A stretch of DNA of 64,000 nucleotides from Paenibacillus sp. FSL W8-0186 (GTDB lineage Bacteria; Bacillota; Bacilli; Paenibacillales; Paenibacillaceae): assembly GCF_037969765.1 (NCBI RefSeq), contig NZ_CP150207.1, positions 4,245,001-4,309,000 of the forward strand, written 5' to 3'. The notes beneath the pieces are model-generated. The model was given only the letters and a program-made list of their open reading frames with translations, searched no databases and had not been told where the DNA came from. Below, piece by piece: positions 18,279 to 27,371 of this stretch. How positions within the stretch are numbered: position 1 is the stretch's first letter; every line of letters begins with the position of its first letter. The position numbers were made by a program, and so were the translations under genes.

Positions 18279-19168
18279 TACTCCAAGACCTCCGGTGTAT
18301 ATACCACAATCAACTCTTTCCAGTCCGTGAAGCTGGCTGCGGGCTCAATGAATGCCGTATATGTCAATCCGTATTCGCCAACCTGAATATCCTTGACTGT
18401 ACCGATGACCATCCCTCGCGGAAATGCTCCGCCGACGCCGGAGGACACAATGGTATCGCCGACTGCGAGCGAAGAAGTATCATCGATTTTATTCATCAGG
18501 AACATGCCCTTATCGGGATCGTAGGACTCGACGACGCCAAACACTTCATTTTCTTTTCCCTGAGCCGTAGCGGATATGCCGTTCGAATTCGGATCCTTCG
18601 CGTCCATGGTCGTAAGCAGCTTGATGGTAGACGTAAAATTGCTGACCCGGCTTACCGTACCTACAAGCCCTTCAGCAGAAATAACCGCATACCCCACCTT
18701 GACGCCGTCATTGCTCCCCAGGTTCACTTTAATCGTCCGATTGATCGGATCGTTATTTACGCTAACCACCTGGGCGATCCGGTAGGTGTAATTGTATTGA
18801 TTCTTCTGGGCTTCTGTAAAATTATGCAATTCCTGAAGCCGGATGTTCTCCTGCTCAATCCGATTATAGATGGCTTTATCTCTTGTGTAATGAGACAGCG
18901 CAATCTTCAGGCTCTCGTTCTCCTCCTGCAGGGCACGCAAGTTAGAGACATCCTCAATCAAGCCGGCGATATACGAGGTAGGCTTATAGAAAATCGACTG
19001 CACGAAGCCCACCGTATCTTTTACAAACTTCTCCGGCCACGACAAATTCGCCCGGGGACCGAGCGTAAATCCCATTATAGCGATAAACAGAATAAGTCCC
19101 ATCAGCAAAATAAATAATCTTTTGTTGCCAAGCAGCTTAAACAGTTTAAGCACCCTCCAACCTTGCAA
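18278..19168 (-). CDS. mreC: Cell shape-determining protein MreC
   Basis: About 296 aa. Bitopic elongasome protein: one N-terminal membrane helix (about 16-35 from the proposed start), a coiled coil (about 75-110, EENESLKIALSHY) and an extracytoplasmic beta-rich domain with VIGTVKDIQVGEYGL. The longest reading starts at a GTG (19207) that lies inside the mreB terminator hairpin and has no Shine-Dalgarno, so I reject it. The TTG at 19168, with GGAG eight bases ahead, fits the family N-terminus better. The start remains uncertain. Confidence 0.9.
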   Translation of the reverse strand: MQGWRVLKLFKLLGNKRLFILLMGLILFIAIMGFTLGPRANLSWPEKFVKDTVGFVQSIFYKPTSYIAGLIEDVSNLRALQEENESLKIALSHYTRDKAIYNRIEQENIRLQELHNFTEAQKNQYNYTYRIAQVVSVNNDPINRTIKVNLGSNDGVKVGYAVISAEGLVGTVSRVSNFTSTIKLLTTMDAKDPNSNGISATAQGKENEVFGVVESYDPDKGMFLMNKIDDTSSLAVGDTIVSSGVGGAFPRGMVIGTVKDIQVGEYGLTYTAFIEPAASFTDWKELIVVYTPEVLE

Positions 19169-19196
19169 TTTCTCCTCTCCACGAGTCCACCTATAG

Positions 19197-19233
19197 AAAA
19201 ACGGCACAGCCGTCCATGTCAGGACGGCGCCGT
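19197..19233 (-). terminator. Intrinsic terminator between mreB and mreC
   Basis: Minus strand: ACGGC plus GCCGTCC paired with GGACGGC plus GCCGT around a six-base loop (19233-19201), then TTTTT (19201-19197). A three-base bulge interrupts the stem. It separates mreB from mreC, which are often co-transcribed; readthrough is possible. Confidence 0.7.
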
Positions 19234-19278
19234 TTTATCATAAATAGTGCACATTCTCCCGTTCTTCAGCGCTAAAGA

Positions 19279-20310
19279 TTAGCGCTTGCGAAGGGGCGAA
19301 CTGCTTCTTGATTTGAACAAATGGATGTTATCGAGAGCTCTCCCCGTACCGATGGCAACACAATCGAGCGGATGCTCGGCTACGATGACAGGCATGCCCG
19401 TCTCTTTGGCCAGCAGCTTGTCAAGGTTGCGCAGCAATGCGCCGCCCCCCGTCAACACAATACCGCGGTCCATAATATCGGCCGCCAGCTCGGGCGGACA
19501 TTTCTCCAGGGTGACCTTCACCGCTTCCACGATGGCGTTCACTGTATCGCCGAGCGCCTCGGTGATTTCGTCGGAAGTGATAGAAATGGTCTTTGGCAGC
19601 CCCGTAACGAGGTCGCGGCCGCGGATCTCCATTGATTCCACCTGCTCGAGCGGCAGCGCCGAGCCAACATCCATTTTAAGCTGCTCCGACGTTCTCTCGC
19701 CAATCATCAGGTTATATTGGCGCTTGATGTATTGAATAATAGACTCGTCCATGTCATCGCCGGCTACGCGCGCCGACTTGCTCGTAACAATGCCGCCGAG
19801 CGAAATAACAGCCACTTCTGTCGTTCCGCCGCCGATGTCTACGACCATGCTCCCGGTCGGCTCCCATACGGGAAGATCTGCACCAATGGCTGCCGCAAAC
19901 GGCTCTTCAATCGTGTAGGCTTCACGTGCTCCTGCCTGCTTCGTGGCATCCTCAACCGCACGCTGTTCCACCGCCGTAATGCCAGAAGGCACGCAGACCA
20001 TCACGTTCGGATGGCGTTGGAACAAGGAACGCTGCTTCTGAGCCTGGCGAATAAAATATTTAATCATCGTTGCGGTGGTATCAAAGTCGGCGATAACGCC
20101 GTCCTTCATCGGACGGATGGCACGGATGTTGCCCGGTGTTCTTCCGATCATCTTCTTGGCCGATTCCCCGACCGCTACAATGCTCTTATTATCAGTATTC
20201 ATCGCTACTACCGACGGTTCTCTCACTATAATTCCTTTGCCTCGAATATAAACGAGCGTATTCGCCGTACCCAAATCAATTCCTAAATCTTTCGTGAAAC
20301 CACCTAACAT
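19279..20310 (-). CDS. mreB: Rod shape-determining protein MreB
   Basis: 343 aa, bacterial actin. Forms filaments that guide elongation-mode wall synthesis. The nucleotide-binding segments are [12 protein letters not shown] (10-21), [13 protein letters not shown] and VLTGGGALL. Length and sequence are standard. The C-terminal tail ([11 protein letters not shown]) is more basic than usual. It follows radC by 40 nt. Confidence 0.97.
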   Translation of the reverse strand: MLGGFTKDLGIDLGTANTLVYIRGKGIIVREPSVVAMNTDNKSIVAVGESAKKMIGRTPGNIRAIRPMKDGVIADFDTTATMIKYFIRQAQKQRSLFQRHPNVMVCVPSGITAVEQRAVEDATKQAGAREAYTIEEPFAAAIGADLPVWEPTGSMVVDIGGGTTEVAVISLGGIVTSKSARVAGDDMDESIIQYIKRQYNLMIGERTSEQLKMDVGSALPLEQVESMEIRGRDLVTGLPKTISITSDEITEALGDTVNAIVEAVKVTLEKCPPELAADIMDRGIVLTGGGALLRNLDKLLAKETGMPVIVAEHPLDCVAIGTGRALDNIHLFKSRSSSPLRKR

Positions 20311-20349
20311 GCTGTAATCTTCCTTTCCTTCTGTATCTGGTCTATTATA

Positions 20350-21039
20350 TTACATCAAGCCTTGCTCCTTCAAACTTACGAATTCCCCGTCTCCAATCAC
20401 GATGTGGTCCAGCACATCGATGCCGACGATTTCCCCGGCTTTGCATAGGCGCCTTGTCATCCGGATATCCTCCGGGCTTGGCGTCGGATCTCCGCTAGGA
20501 TGATTATGGGCGCATACGACAGATGCGCTGCTGCATTTAATCGCTGCGCGAAACACCTCGCGCGGATGGACGATCGAGGAATTCAAGCTTCCCATGGAAA
20601 GCGTCTCCTGAGCAATGATATGATTTTTCGTATTCAAAAATAAACAGACAAAATGTTCCTTCTGCAAATAACGCAGCTGCTCCATCAATAAATCCGCTGC
20701 ATCCCGCGGACTGCGAATGATCTGGGCCTCCGGGAGCCTCGTCCTGGCAAGCCTCTGCCCCAGTTCGATTCCCGCCTTAAGCTGCACCGCTTTGGCAGGG
20801 CCGATGCCTTTGAGCTCCATCAGCTCATCCAGGCTGAGATCCACCAGCTGGCGGAGTCCGCCAATTCCGCTCAGCACGCGCTGAGCCAGATGTATGGCCG
20901 ATTCATCCCGGGTTCCCGTGCGAAACAATATCGCCAGCAGCTCAGCATTGCTGAGTGATCCGGCTCCGTATTGCATCAAGCGTTCTCTGGGTCTTTCCTC
21001 AAAAGGCATGTCCCGCAGCAAATATTGCGGCATATCCAT
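20350..21039 (-). CDS. radC: RadC family JAMM-domain protein
   Basis: 229 aa. Helix-hairpin-helix motif at about 70-95 (LMELKGIGPAKAVQLKAG) followed by the MPN/JAMM metalloprotease-like domain. The full JAMM motif is present: H178, H180, S188 and D191 in HNHPSGDPTPSPED. The DNA-repair role in the name is historical and not well supported; true substrates are unknown. The maf-radC-mreB order is the same as in Bacillus. Confidence 0.94.
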   Translation of the reverse strand: MDMPQYLLRDMPFEERPRERLMQYGAGSLSNAELLAILFRTGTRDESAIHLAQRVLSGIGGLRQLVDLSLDELMELKGIGPAKAVQLKAGIELGQRLARTRLPEAQIIRSPRDAADLLMEQLRYLQKEHFVCLFLNTKNHIIAQETLSMGSLNSSIVHPREVFRAAIKCSSASVVCAHNHPSGDPTPSPEDIRMTRRLCKAGEIVGIDVLDHIVIGDGEFVSLKEQGLM

Positions 21040-21189
21040 TCATATCCCTCGCTTCCGAATGATTAGGCATGGGTCCGGATCACCGGCCGCCAGCAAAATT
21101 CATAGCGGAAGGATATGCTTTATCTCTTCCTTTTCTTACAACAACGTACGTATGAAGTTATTTGTTACATCATTTTTGGCTGGATTTAA

Positions 21190-21801
21190 TTACCGCAACA
21201 CATGGATTCCAAAATGGCCCAGCATCTCGCTCAGCAAGGATAGCGGCAGTCCAACCACGTTAAAATAACAGCCTTCGATTCCCGTGACAAAAATCGACCC
21301 GAGTCCTTGTATCGCATAAGCGCCCGCTTTGTCCAAGCCTTCTCCGGTCCTGGCATATGCGGCGATCTCATCCTCGGCTACGGTTCTCATCGTAACGGTC
21401 GTACGGCGATATTCGACTTCAGTTCTTCCGGTAATCACATCGATGCAGGCCACGGCAGTATACACATCGTGGCTTCGTCCCTGCAGGGAACGGAGCATGG
21501 AAGCTGCCTCCGCTTCATTCTTGGGCTTGCCAAGCACTTGTCCGTCCAAGACGACAATCGTATCGCTGCCGATGATAACGGCTTCGCGCGCTGCTGGCTC
21601 AAGCGTTGCCTGAACAGCCTTGGCCTTGCGCAGCGCAAGCTCCATCACGATTTGCTCCGGCTCCCATTGCTCCGGCGTAGTTTCGTCCGCTTCGCTTGGA
21701 ATCACCGCAAACGGAATATGTAAGGAAGCCAGCAATTCCCGTCTGCGCGGTGAAGTCGAGGCCAATATGACATACTGCGATGATGAAGCTGCAATTTCCA
21801 A
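21190..21801 (-). CDS. maf: Maf-like nucleotide pyrophosphatase
   Basis: 203 aa. House-cleaning enzyme that hydrolyses dTTP/UTP and modified nucleotides; linked in B. subtilis to septum control in competent and sporulating cells. The family signature LASTSPRRRELL (13-24) and the SEADETTPEQ and IIGSDTIVVLDGQ segments are intact. It is preceded by its own promoter downstream of the spoIIB-like gene's terminator. The 150-nt gap to radC shows no clear signal. Confidence 0.95.
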   Translation of the reverse strand: MEIAASSSQYVILASTSPRRRELLASLHIPFAVIPSEADETTPEQWEPEQIVMELALRKAKAVQATLEPAAREAVIIGSDTIVVLDGQVLGKPKNEAEAASMLRSLQGRSHDVYTAVACIDVITGRTEVEYRRTTVTMRTVAEDEIAAYARTGEGLDKAGAYAIQGLGSIFVTGIEGCYFNVVGLPLSLLSEMLGHFGIHVLR

Positions 21802-21885
21802 GTTCGTATGCTCCTTTGCCCGGCTGTCGCCCGAATAAGTTCAGAGCTGTTAACCTCGCCATTTTTTGACACTTTGCACTTCATT

Positions 21886-21914
21886 ATTATAAGGTTAATT
21901 GATCGGCAATACAA
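21886..21914 (-). promoter_or_regulatory. Sigma-A promoter of maf-radC-mreB
   Basis: Minus strand: -35 TTGTAT (21914-21909), 17-bp spacer, perfect -10 TATAAT (21891-21886). Confidence 0.65.
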
Positions 21915-21917
21915 ACA

Positions 21918-21957
21918 TAAAAAAGGCAGGGGCAACTATTTCCAATTCCCTGCCTTT
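21918..21957 (-). terminator. Intrinsic terminator after the spoIIB-like gene
   Basis: Minus strand: AAGGCAGGG (21956-21948 complement) paired with CCCTGCCTT, 16-nt loop, followed by TTTTTT (to 21918). Confidence 0.78.
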
Positions 21958-21968
21958 TGATGGTTCAT

Positions 21969-23087
21969 TTACGGCCCTTCTTGGCCTCCGACCAGCTTTT
22001 GTTCTGCCAGAATGAACCGCATCACTTCGTTCTGCACTTCCCAGAGCATGGTTTGCTCGCCCTTCTCGTTAAATTCCTCCATCGCCTCAACCGCGCTGTT
22101 CATCGCCTTCTCCATCTCCTTTGCTTCAGCCTCTGCGGCTGCCGTCAGCTTGCCTCGAACGTCAGCGGCGCTTTTGGTCCACAGCTGGTGGCTCTCCCTT
22201 AGCCGGCCGATTTCCTCCTGACTCTGGCGCCCGGGAGAAGCTTCTCCCAGAAGAGCTGCCGAGGAGGAGCTGAGCATATAGGCGAGATCCGCACTCTGCG
22301 CCAAATATTGCTGGAGGGATGCCGCATCCCCTTTATATTCCATCGTAGCCGATTCAGGCAAAGCAATTTCATGCAAAATGAGGTGAACGCCGCCTGTCTT
22401 CAGCCTCCCGCTCAGCATTTTAGCTTCCTCACGGTCCGGGGATACTCCGGCATAGACCCGCTTCTCATCCATGGTATCCCGCGCGGCGGCAATTCCCGCG
22501 GAGCGCAATTGTTCCTGGGCCAGGGCAACGCCTTCCGCTGTGCTGAACACGCCGTACTGCAGGAAATGATAGCTCTGTGAAGGCAGAACGACCTGTACGA
22601 GCGGAACCTGTTCCTCCGTAATGACACCGCCAAGTACGGGAATATCGGCTGCTTCTCCGGCCGCCCCCTGCTTCGGCACGCTAATTCCAGGGATCGGCAC
22701 CGTCATTTCCTGGTCGAACATGGACAGAACGACGAATCCAAAGAGCGCTCCGGTCACGATCGCGCCGGTCAGCGAGCCGGCAACCTTCCACCAGGAGGTC
22801 CGCGTTTTGCGAAAATAATAATCACCGCCGCCTGGCTCGGCATGCTCTGGCAATAGGGCAATCCCTGTTCCTGTATGGTCTGTAAAGGGATCTCCCCAAT
22901 AATCTATCGTTTCCACCGCACGGTAAGTTATAGGAGTATCCTTCGGTTCTTGTTCTGATCGCTCGGGCGGCTTGTCATGCCCTGAAGCGGGGGCGGTCTC
23001 CAGCCGCTGGCGATCTCCAGCCTTCTGTGCACTGTGCGCTTGCTGCCCATGTTCATCGAACCGGAATGTCATCTTTGCCTTGTTCAC
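21969..23087 (-). CDS. SPOR-domain membrane protein, SpoIIB-like
   Basis: About 372 aa. The N-terminal cytoplasmic part (about 110 residues) is followed by one membrane helix (about 123-147, SLTGAIVTGALFGFVVLSMF) and an extracytoplasmic SPOR-like domain (about 185-260, with YHFLQYGVFSTAEGVALAQ). SPOR domains bind denuded glycan at division septa; SpoIIB helps septal thinning and engulfment. It sits just upstream of maf, as spoIIB does in B. subtilis. The start is proposed at GTG 23087 with AAGGAG ten bases upstream; a longer reading to 23153 lacks a site. Orthology to SpoIIB rests mostly on context. Confidence 0.75.
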   Translation of the reverse strand: MNKAKMTFRFDEHGQQAHSAQKAGDRQRLETAPASGHDKPPERSEQEPKDTPITYRAVETIDYWGDPFTDHTGTGIALLPEHAEPGGGDYYFRKTRTSWWKVAGSLTGAIVTGALFGFVVLSMFDQEMTVPIPGISVPKQGAAGEAADIPVLGGVITEEQVPLVQVVLPSQSYHFLQYGVFSTAEGVALAQEQLRSAGIAAARDTMDEKRVYAGVSPDREEAKMLSGRLKTGGVHLILHEIALPESATMEYKGDAASLQQYLAQSADLAYMLSSSSAALLGEASPGRQSQEEIGRLRESHQLWTKSAADVRGKLTAAAEAEAKEMEKAMNSAVEAMEEFNEKGEQTMLWEVQNEVMRFILAEQKLVGGQEGP

Positions 23088-23168
23088 GATCCGCACGCTC
23101 CTTGTCCTCTCTTCTACCGTTACAATATGAATATTTGCGAGAATATAGACCACTTCATTTAAACAAGG

Positions 23169-23196
23169 CTTTACAATTGAAAGGAACTCTGTATAA
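23169..23196 (+). promoter_or_regulatory. Sigma-A promoter of the thiamine-transport operon
   Basis: -35 TTTACA (23169-23174), 16-bp spacer, -10 TATAAT (23191-23196). It lies about 35 nt before the riboswitch and points away from the divergent spoIIB-like gene. Confidence 0.65.
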
Positions 23197-23224
23197 TGGG
23201 AACCATTGACAACCGCATCACGGA

Positions 23225-23328
23225 AAAATGCACTAGGGGTGCCTTTGCTGGCTGAGAGATCGTTCCCGCTTGAGGAACGGTTAACCCTTTACACCCGATC
23301 TAGATCATACTAGCGTGGGGAAGTGCGG
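23225..23328 (+). promoter_or_regulatory. TPP riboswitch (THI element)
   Basis: The conserved THI core is readable: ACTAGGGGTGCC, GCTGAGA, ACCCTTTACACCCGATC, TAGATCATACTAGCGTG and GGGAAGTG. A variable P3 arm (CGTTCC...GGAACG) lies between them. Together with the terminator at 23397-23422 it should stop transcription when thiamine pyrophosphate is plentiful. Confidence 0.95.
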
Positions 23329-23396
23329 GGAAACGATAAATAGCGCTGCGTGCTTGCTTTAAAATGTTTAAGCAGACACAGGCTGTATCGATATAA

Positions 23397-23422
23397 CTGC
23401 ACTCTTCGGGTGCGGTTTTTTT
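23397..23422 (+). terminator. Riboswitch-controlled intrinsic terminator
   Basis: CTGCACTC paired with GGGTGCGG (with G-T pairs), three-base loop, then seven Ts. It lies between the TPP aptamer and ykoF, so it is the likely expression platform. Confidence 0.8.
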
Positions 23423-23468
23423 GTCGTTATCAGCAATAATTCAAATGAACCAGGGGAGGAAAAGCATC

Positions 23469-24104
23469 ATGACCAATTCATTCAACCACAACATTCAAGC
23501 CGCGGCCTGCGGCACCAGCCGCATCGTCGGCTGCCGGTTCTCTCTGTTTCCGATGAGCGACCGGTTCGTTCCGATCATTCTTGGAGCGCTGGAGCAGACC
23601 GATACGTCCAAGGTCTGGGTTCAAAGCGATGACGTCAGCACCTGCGTGCGCGGCCGCCATGAGCATGTGTTCGACGTAGTGAAATCCATTTTCCTGCAAG
23701 CGGCAAAAAGCGGTGAGCATGTCGTTCTTAGCGCAACCTTTTCCGTAGGCTGCCCGGGAGATACGGAAGGAGATGTCTTCATGTCTGAGGACGATGTCCG
23801 TTTGAATGAAGGGAACAAAACATCGGTTGATACCGCAGCTCAATTCGCCCTTTACCCGATGGGGGTGGCCCACTACATGGACGTCATTTATGATGCGGTC
23901 AAAGCGGCGGAAGCCGAGGGAACGTTCTCCGGCGGAATTCATTACGCCAGCCGCTTGGATGGAACCGCCCAACAGGTGTTTCGTTCGCTCGAAAATGCCT
24001 TTGTCACGTCAAGCACCAAGACTTCCCATCTAGTCATGACGGCCACAATCTCCTGCAACAGCCCGTCAGCCAAACCGGAGCATGTGCAGAGGAAGGGGGA
24101 ATAA
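23469..24104 (+). CDS. ykoF: YkoF-type thiamine/HMP-binding protein
   Basis: 211 aa. YkoF proteins are two-repeat ACT-like proteins that bind thiamine or its pyrimidine precursor HMP; they are encoded with the YkoEDC transporter. The protein starts MTNSFNHNIQAAACGTSR. The two halves each hold a conserved stretch (GCRFSLFPMSDRFVPIILGA and TAAQFALYPMGVAHYMDVIY), which is the internal duplication. The start is ATG 23469 with GGGGAGGA eight bases upstream; an upstream in-frame TTG overlaps the riboswitch terminator and is rejected. It ends 2 nt before ykoE. Confidence 0.9.
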   Translation: MTNSFNHNIQAAACGTSRIVGCRFSLFPMSDRFVPIILGALEQTDTSKVWVQSDDVSTCVRGRHEHVFDVVKSIFLQAAKSGEHVVLSATFSVGCPGDTEGDVFMSEDDVRLNEGNKTSVDTAAQFALYPMGVAHYMDVIYDAVKAAEAEGTFSGGIHYASRLDGTAQQVFRSLENAFVTSSTKTSHLVMTATISCNSPSAKPEHVQRKGE

Positions 24105-24106
24105 GG

Positions 24107-24706
24107 ATGTCAACCTGGAAGCTTCGCGACATTATCGTTCTCAGCTCGCTGTCCGTCGTGTTTGCTGTCGTCTATTTGATTTTCCTGCAGATAGGAAATG
24201 TGCTTGTCGGCTTTATGGGTCCGATGGGATATGAGGTCATCTTCGGCATATGGTTTATCGTTTCAATCATTTCGGCCTATATCTTGCGCAAGCCCGGAGC
24301 TGCCCTGCTGTCTGAGACAATCGCCGGAACGATCGAGGTGTTGATCGGCAACGTCACCGGCCCGATCCTGATTCTGTCGGCCTTTATTCAAGGCCTCGGA
24401 GCGGAAGCGGTATTCGCCGCCGTAAGATACCGTTACTACAACACAGCAGTGCTCATGGGCGCAGGCGTAGGCGCGGCCGTATTCAGCTTTGGCTGGGGCT
24501 TCTTTCAATCCGGCTTCGCCGCTTTGTCCACGGGTCTAGTCATCTCGATGTTCATCGTCCGCGTTATCAGCGGTGCAGTGATCGCCGGCCTGCTAGGCAA
24601 ATGGATATCCGATGCGCTGGCCCGGACAGGCGTATTGAGGAGCTTTCCCATCGGGAAGGCCGCTGCCCAAAGCGCCAATCAACAACGAACCTCGGTGAAG
24701 CAGTAA
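24107..24706 (+). CDS. ykoE: ECF transporter substrate-binding component YkoE
   Basis: 199 aa, about five to six membrane segments. The S component of an energy-coupling factor importer predicted to carry HMP/thiamine. Family-typical segments include GNVLVGFMGPMGYEVIFG and GNVTGPILILSAFIQGLGAE. The tail (about 180-199) is hydrophilic. Its stop codon shares one base with the ykoD start (TAATG). Confidence 0.93.
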   Translation: MSTWKLRDIIVLSSLSVVFAVVYLIFLQIGNVLVGFMGPMGYEVIFGIWFIVSIISAYILRKPGAALLSETIAGTIEVLIGNVTGPILILSAFIQGLGAEAVFAAVRYRYYNTAVLMGAGVGAAVFSFGWGFFQSGFAALSTGLVISMFIVRVISGAVIAGLLGKWISDALARTGVLRSFPIGKAAAQSANQQRTSVKQ

Positions 24707-26484
24707 TGAATACATTGCTCCCGAATCAAGAAACGATGGATAAACCGATGGTCTTGGAGACAAAAAATTTATCCCTTGCTTTCAGCGAGGACGGGGAGGA
24801 GCAGGTGTTCTCCTCGATTTCCCTCGGGCTGCATCAAGGTGAATTGATGCTGCTCCTTGGTCCAAGCGGCTGTGGAAAAAGTTCCTTGGCCCTCTGCCTG
24901 AACCGGGTGTACCCGTCAGCCATTGATAGCCTGGTGACAGGCGGCGTTTATCTGTATGGCAAATCCCTAGAGGGACAGGATCCAGGTGAAATTGCGCAGC
25001 AGGTAGGCATTGTGTTCCAAGACGTGGACAGCCAATTTTGCATGCTTAAGGTGGAGGAGGAGCTTGCTTTTTGCCTGGAAAATATCGGATGTCCACGGGA
25101 ACAAATCAACGCGAAAATCGACGAAGCGCTGCGGCTTGTCGATTTGACCGGCTGGCGGAGCGCGAATATCCATACTTTATCCGGTGGAATGAAGCAGCGG
25201 CTTGCCCTAGCCTGCGCTCTGGCATTGAATCCGGATGTTCTCATCCTTGACGAGCCCACATCTAATCTGGATCCGCTGGCTTGCTCGCACTTGGCCGATC
25301 TCATTCATTCCATCCGCAAGCAGCGGCAAATGAGCATCTTGCTGATCGAACACCAGCTTGATGCCTGGATGCCTTATGTCGATCGCCTTGCCGTGATGGG
25401 CACAGAAGGTAAACTTGTTTACGAGGGGGAGCCCCGAACCTATTTCGCCAATTTCAAAGAAGAGGCGCAGCATTTGGGAATATGGATGCCAGGGGCCGTC
25501 CGCCTGCATGAGCAGCTGCAGATAGACAGAGAATCTTCATGGCAGCCGCTCACCAGGGACGAGCTGGCTGAACTGTGGCTGAGCAAACCCGATTCCGTAA
25601 AAAGAACGCTGCTTCAGCAGCTGGAGCAAACCGATGCCTCCCGATCCAAGCTGCCGGACGAAGGGGCTGCCGATGCTGGCGGCAAGGAAGCCTTGCTGTC
25701 GGTCAATAGCCTTTCCTTCGAGCGCAGCGGAGGACAGAAGATTCTCGAGCGGCTGTCACTGTCGATCCCTGCCGGGCAGTTCATTGCCCTCGTCGGCCAG
25801 AACGGGGCGGGGAAGACGACCCTCGCCGCGCTCTTGTCGGGCATATTGGAGCCATCCTCCGGCGGTATCACCTTCGCTGGTCGACCCTTGCCGGACTGGC
25901 CGGAGAAAGAGCTGCGTAAGCGTGTTGGTCTCATTTTCCAGCATCCGGAGCATCAATTCGTCACTGATACCGTCTACGACGAGCTTGCCTTCGGCCTGCG
26001 GCTGCAGAAGCTGTCCGAGGAGGCTGTATCCGATCGGGTCGAGTCGCTGCTTGAGCAGTATCGCCTGCAGCACCGTCGCAACTTCAGTCCCTTCGCCCTG
26101 AGCCAGGGACAAAAGCGCCGATTAAGCGTGGCCGCGATGCTGTCTGAGGAGCAGCAGGTTCTGCTCTGCGACGAGCCGACCTTCGGCCAGGATGCTTACT
26201 CTGCCCTGGAGCTGATGAACTCGCTTCGCGCCCGGGTAGACCGCGGACTAACCGTCATCATGATTACCCATGATATGGAGCTTGTCCAGCAATTTGCCGA
26301 TCGGGTCATCGTGCTGGGCGAGGGGAATATTCAATGGGACGGACGCCCCGATGCATTATGGGATTGGCCGGAGGAGGAGCTTCGGGCGCATAAGCTCGTC
26401 CCGCCGCTCTCAGCCCATTTGAAGAATAAGCTAAGATGGGCGCTCCGGAGACCACAAGAAACTTGCGGGGAGGTTATCGTATGA
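24706..26484 (+). CDS. ykoD: ECF transporter double ATPase YkoD
   Basis: 592 aa with two ABC ATPase domains in one chain, as in other YkoD proteins. Domain 1: P-loop GPSGCGKSS (52-60), signature LSGGMKQRLALA, Walker B VLILDEPTSNLDP. Domain 2 (from about 315): P-loop GQNGAGKTT, Walker B VLLCDEPTFGQD. The second signature is altered to LSQGQKRRLS. The open frame runs 105 nt further upstream inside ykoE, but ATG 24706 overlaps the ykoE stop and has GGTGAAG ahead of it. It overlaps ykoC by 4 nt (ATGA). Confidence 0.95.
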   Translation: MNTLLPNQETMDKPMVLETKNLSLAFSEDGEEQVFSSISLGLHQGELMLLLGPSGCGKSSLALCLNRVYPSAIDSLVTGGVYLYGKSLEGQDPGEIAQQVGIVFQDVDSQFCMLKVEEELAFCLENIGCPREQINAKIDEALRLVDLTGWRSANIHTLSGGMKQRLALACALALNPDVLILDEPTSNLDPLACSHLADLIHSIRKQRQMSILLIEHQLDAWMPYVDRLAVMGTEGKLVYEGEPRTYFANFKEEAQHLGIWMPGAVRLHEQLQIDRESSWQPLTRDELAELWLSKPDSVKRTLLQQLEQTDASRSKLPDEGAADAGGKEALLSVNSLSFERSGGQKILERLSLSIPAGQFIALVGQNGAGKTTLAALLSGILEPSSGGITFAGRPLPDWPEKELRKRVGLIFQHPEHQFVTDTVYDELAFGLRLQKLSEEAVSDRVESLLEQYRLQHRRNFSPFALSQGQKRRLSVAAMLSEEQQVLLCDEPTFGQDAYSALELMNSLRARVDRGLTVIMITHDMELVQQFADRVIVLGEGNIQWDGRPDALWDWPEEELRAHKLVPPLSAHLKNKLRWALRRPQETCGEVIV

Positions 26485-27290
26485 TAAGATCAGGCGCATT
26501 GGGGGAGCTCCTGAATGATATGAATCCCTCCATCAAAGGACTCACCGTCATCACAGGGGTCATTTTAATGTCGCTTGCCTTCGATCCGGTTACCGTTTCC
26601 GTCAGCCTCATTTATATATTGATGATTACCGTCATATTTGGCCGGATTTCCTGGCGCAGATGGCTGTTCTTGTTTGTGCCTTTCTTTATACTGGCGATCG
26701 GTTATTTCTGGACAGCTGCTCTTTTTCCACGTTCCGATCTGCCGCAGGACTCCCCTTTACTCTTATCGTGGGGACCGCTGAAGCTGACGGAGGCCGGGTT
26801 CAATCTGGCCCTATCGCTCGCCTTGCGTACCTTGATGTTCTCGGCGCTGTCGCTCCTGTTCGTCCTAACGACCGAACCCGTCAAATTTATGCTTAGTCTC
26901 ATGCAGCAATGCAAGCTGCCGCCGAAGCTGGCGTACGGCATCTTGGCCGGATTCCGCTTCCTCCCCCTGTTCCGCGAGGAGCTGCTCATTATGCAGCAGG
27001 CCCACCGGATTCGGGGCATATGGCGGGAGAAGCGCAATATCCGCTCGGCGCTCCATGCTTTCAAGCGTTACAGTATCCCGCTCCTGGCCAGCGCCATACG
27101 CAAATCGGAGCGGGTTGCCGTCGCCATGGTGTCGCGCGGCTTTACCGGCGGTAAACGGGATTTCTACTACCGAATGACCATTCGTCCGCGGGACTGGATG
27201 CTCATGTTCATCGTGCTGGCCGGCATTGCTCTGGGATACACGGTATCCTATGCGCTAGGCACCTTGACGTGGTACGGGGGCCAATTATAG
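26481..27290 (+). CDS. ykoC: ECF transporter transmembrane component YkoC
   Basis: 269 aa, the T component that couples ATPases to YkoE. About five membrane segments; the coupling region shows GFRFLPLFREEL and the Ala-Arg-Gly type helix VAMVSRGFTGGKRDF. The start is ATG 26481 within the ykoD stop (ATGA), with GGGGAGG upstream; an earlier ATG at 26436 lies deep in ykoD and is rejected. It is the last gene of the plus-strand operon, facing murC. Confidence 0.93.
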   Translation: MIRSGALGELLNDMNPSIKGLTVITGVILMSLAFDPVTVSVSLIYILMITVIFGRISWRRWLFLFVPFFILAIGYFWTAALFPRSDLPQDSPLLLSWGPLKLTEAGFNLALSLALRTLMFSALSLLFVLTTEPVKFMLSLMQQCKLPPKLAYGILAGFRFLPLFREELLIMQQAHRIRGIWREKRNIRSALHAFKRYSIPLLASAIRKSERVAVAMVSRGFTGGKRDFYYRMTIRPRDWMLMFIVLAGIALGYTVSYALGTLTWYGGQL

Positions 27291-27310
27291 AACATATGAA
27301 GATAACGCAA

Positions 27311-27357
27311 AGGAGCTGTCCCGCTGCAGACAATATCTGCGCTGGGAACAGCTCCTT
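27311..27357. terminator. Hairpin between convergent ykoC and murC
   Basis: AAGGAGCTG(T)TCCC-type arms (27310-27322 and 27344-27357) form a long stem with a 20-nt inner part that also pairs (GCGCAGAT with ATCTGC-like bases). T-richness after the hairpin is modest on either strand, so it may end both genes weakly. Confidence 0.55.
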
Positions 27358-27371
27358 CTCTATAGCTTGCT

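Noticed and set aside
24601..24705. Longer YkoD start inside ykoE
   Set aside because: ATG 24706 overlaps the ykoE stop and has a Shine-Dalgarno; the extra residues do not resemble an ABC protein.
27311..27357. Riboswitch or T-box ahead of murC
   Set aside because: The hairpin lies after murC (which reads leftward from 28754) and after ykoC, so it is between two gene ends.
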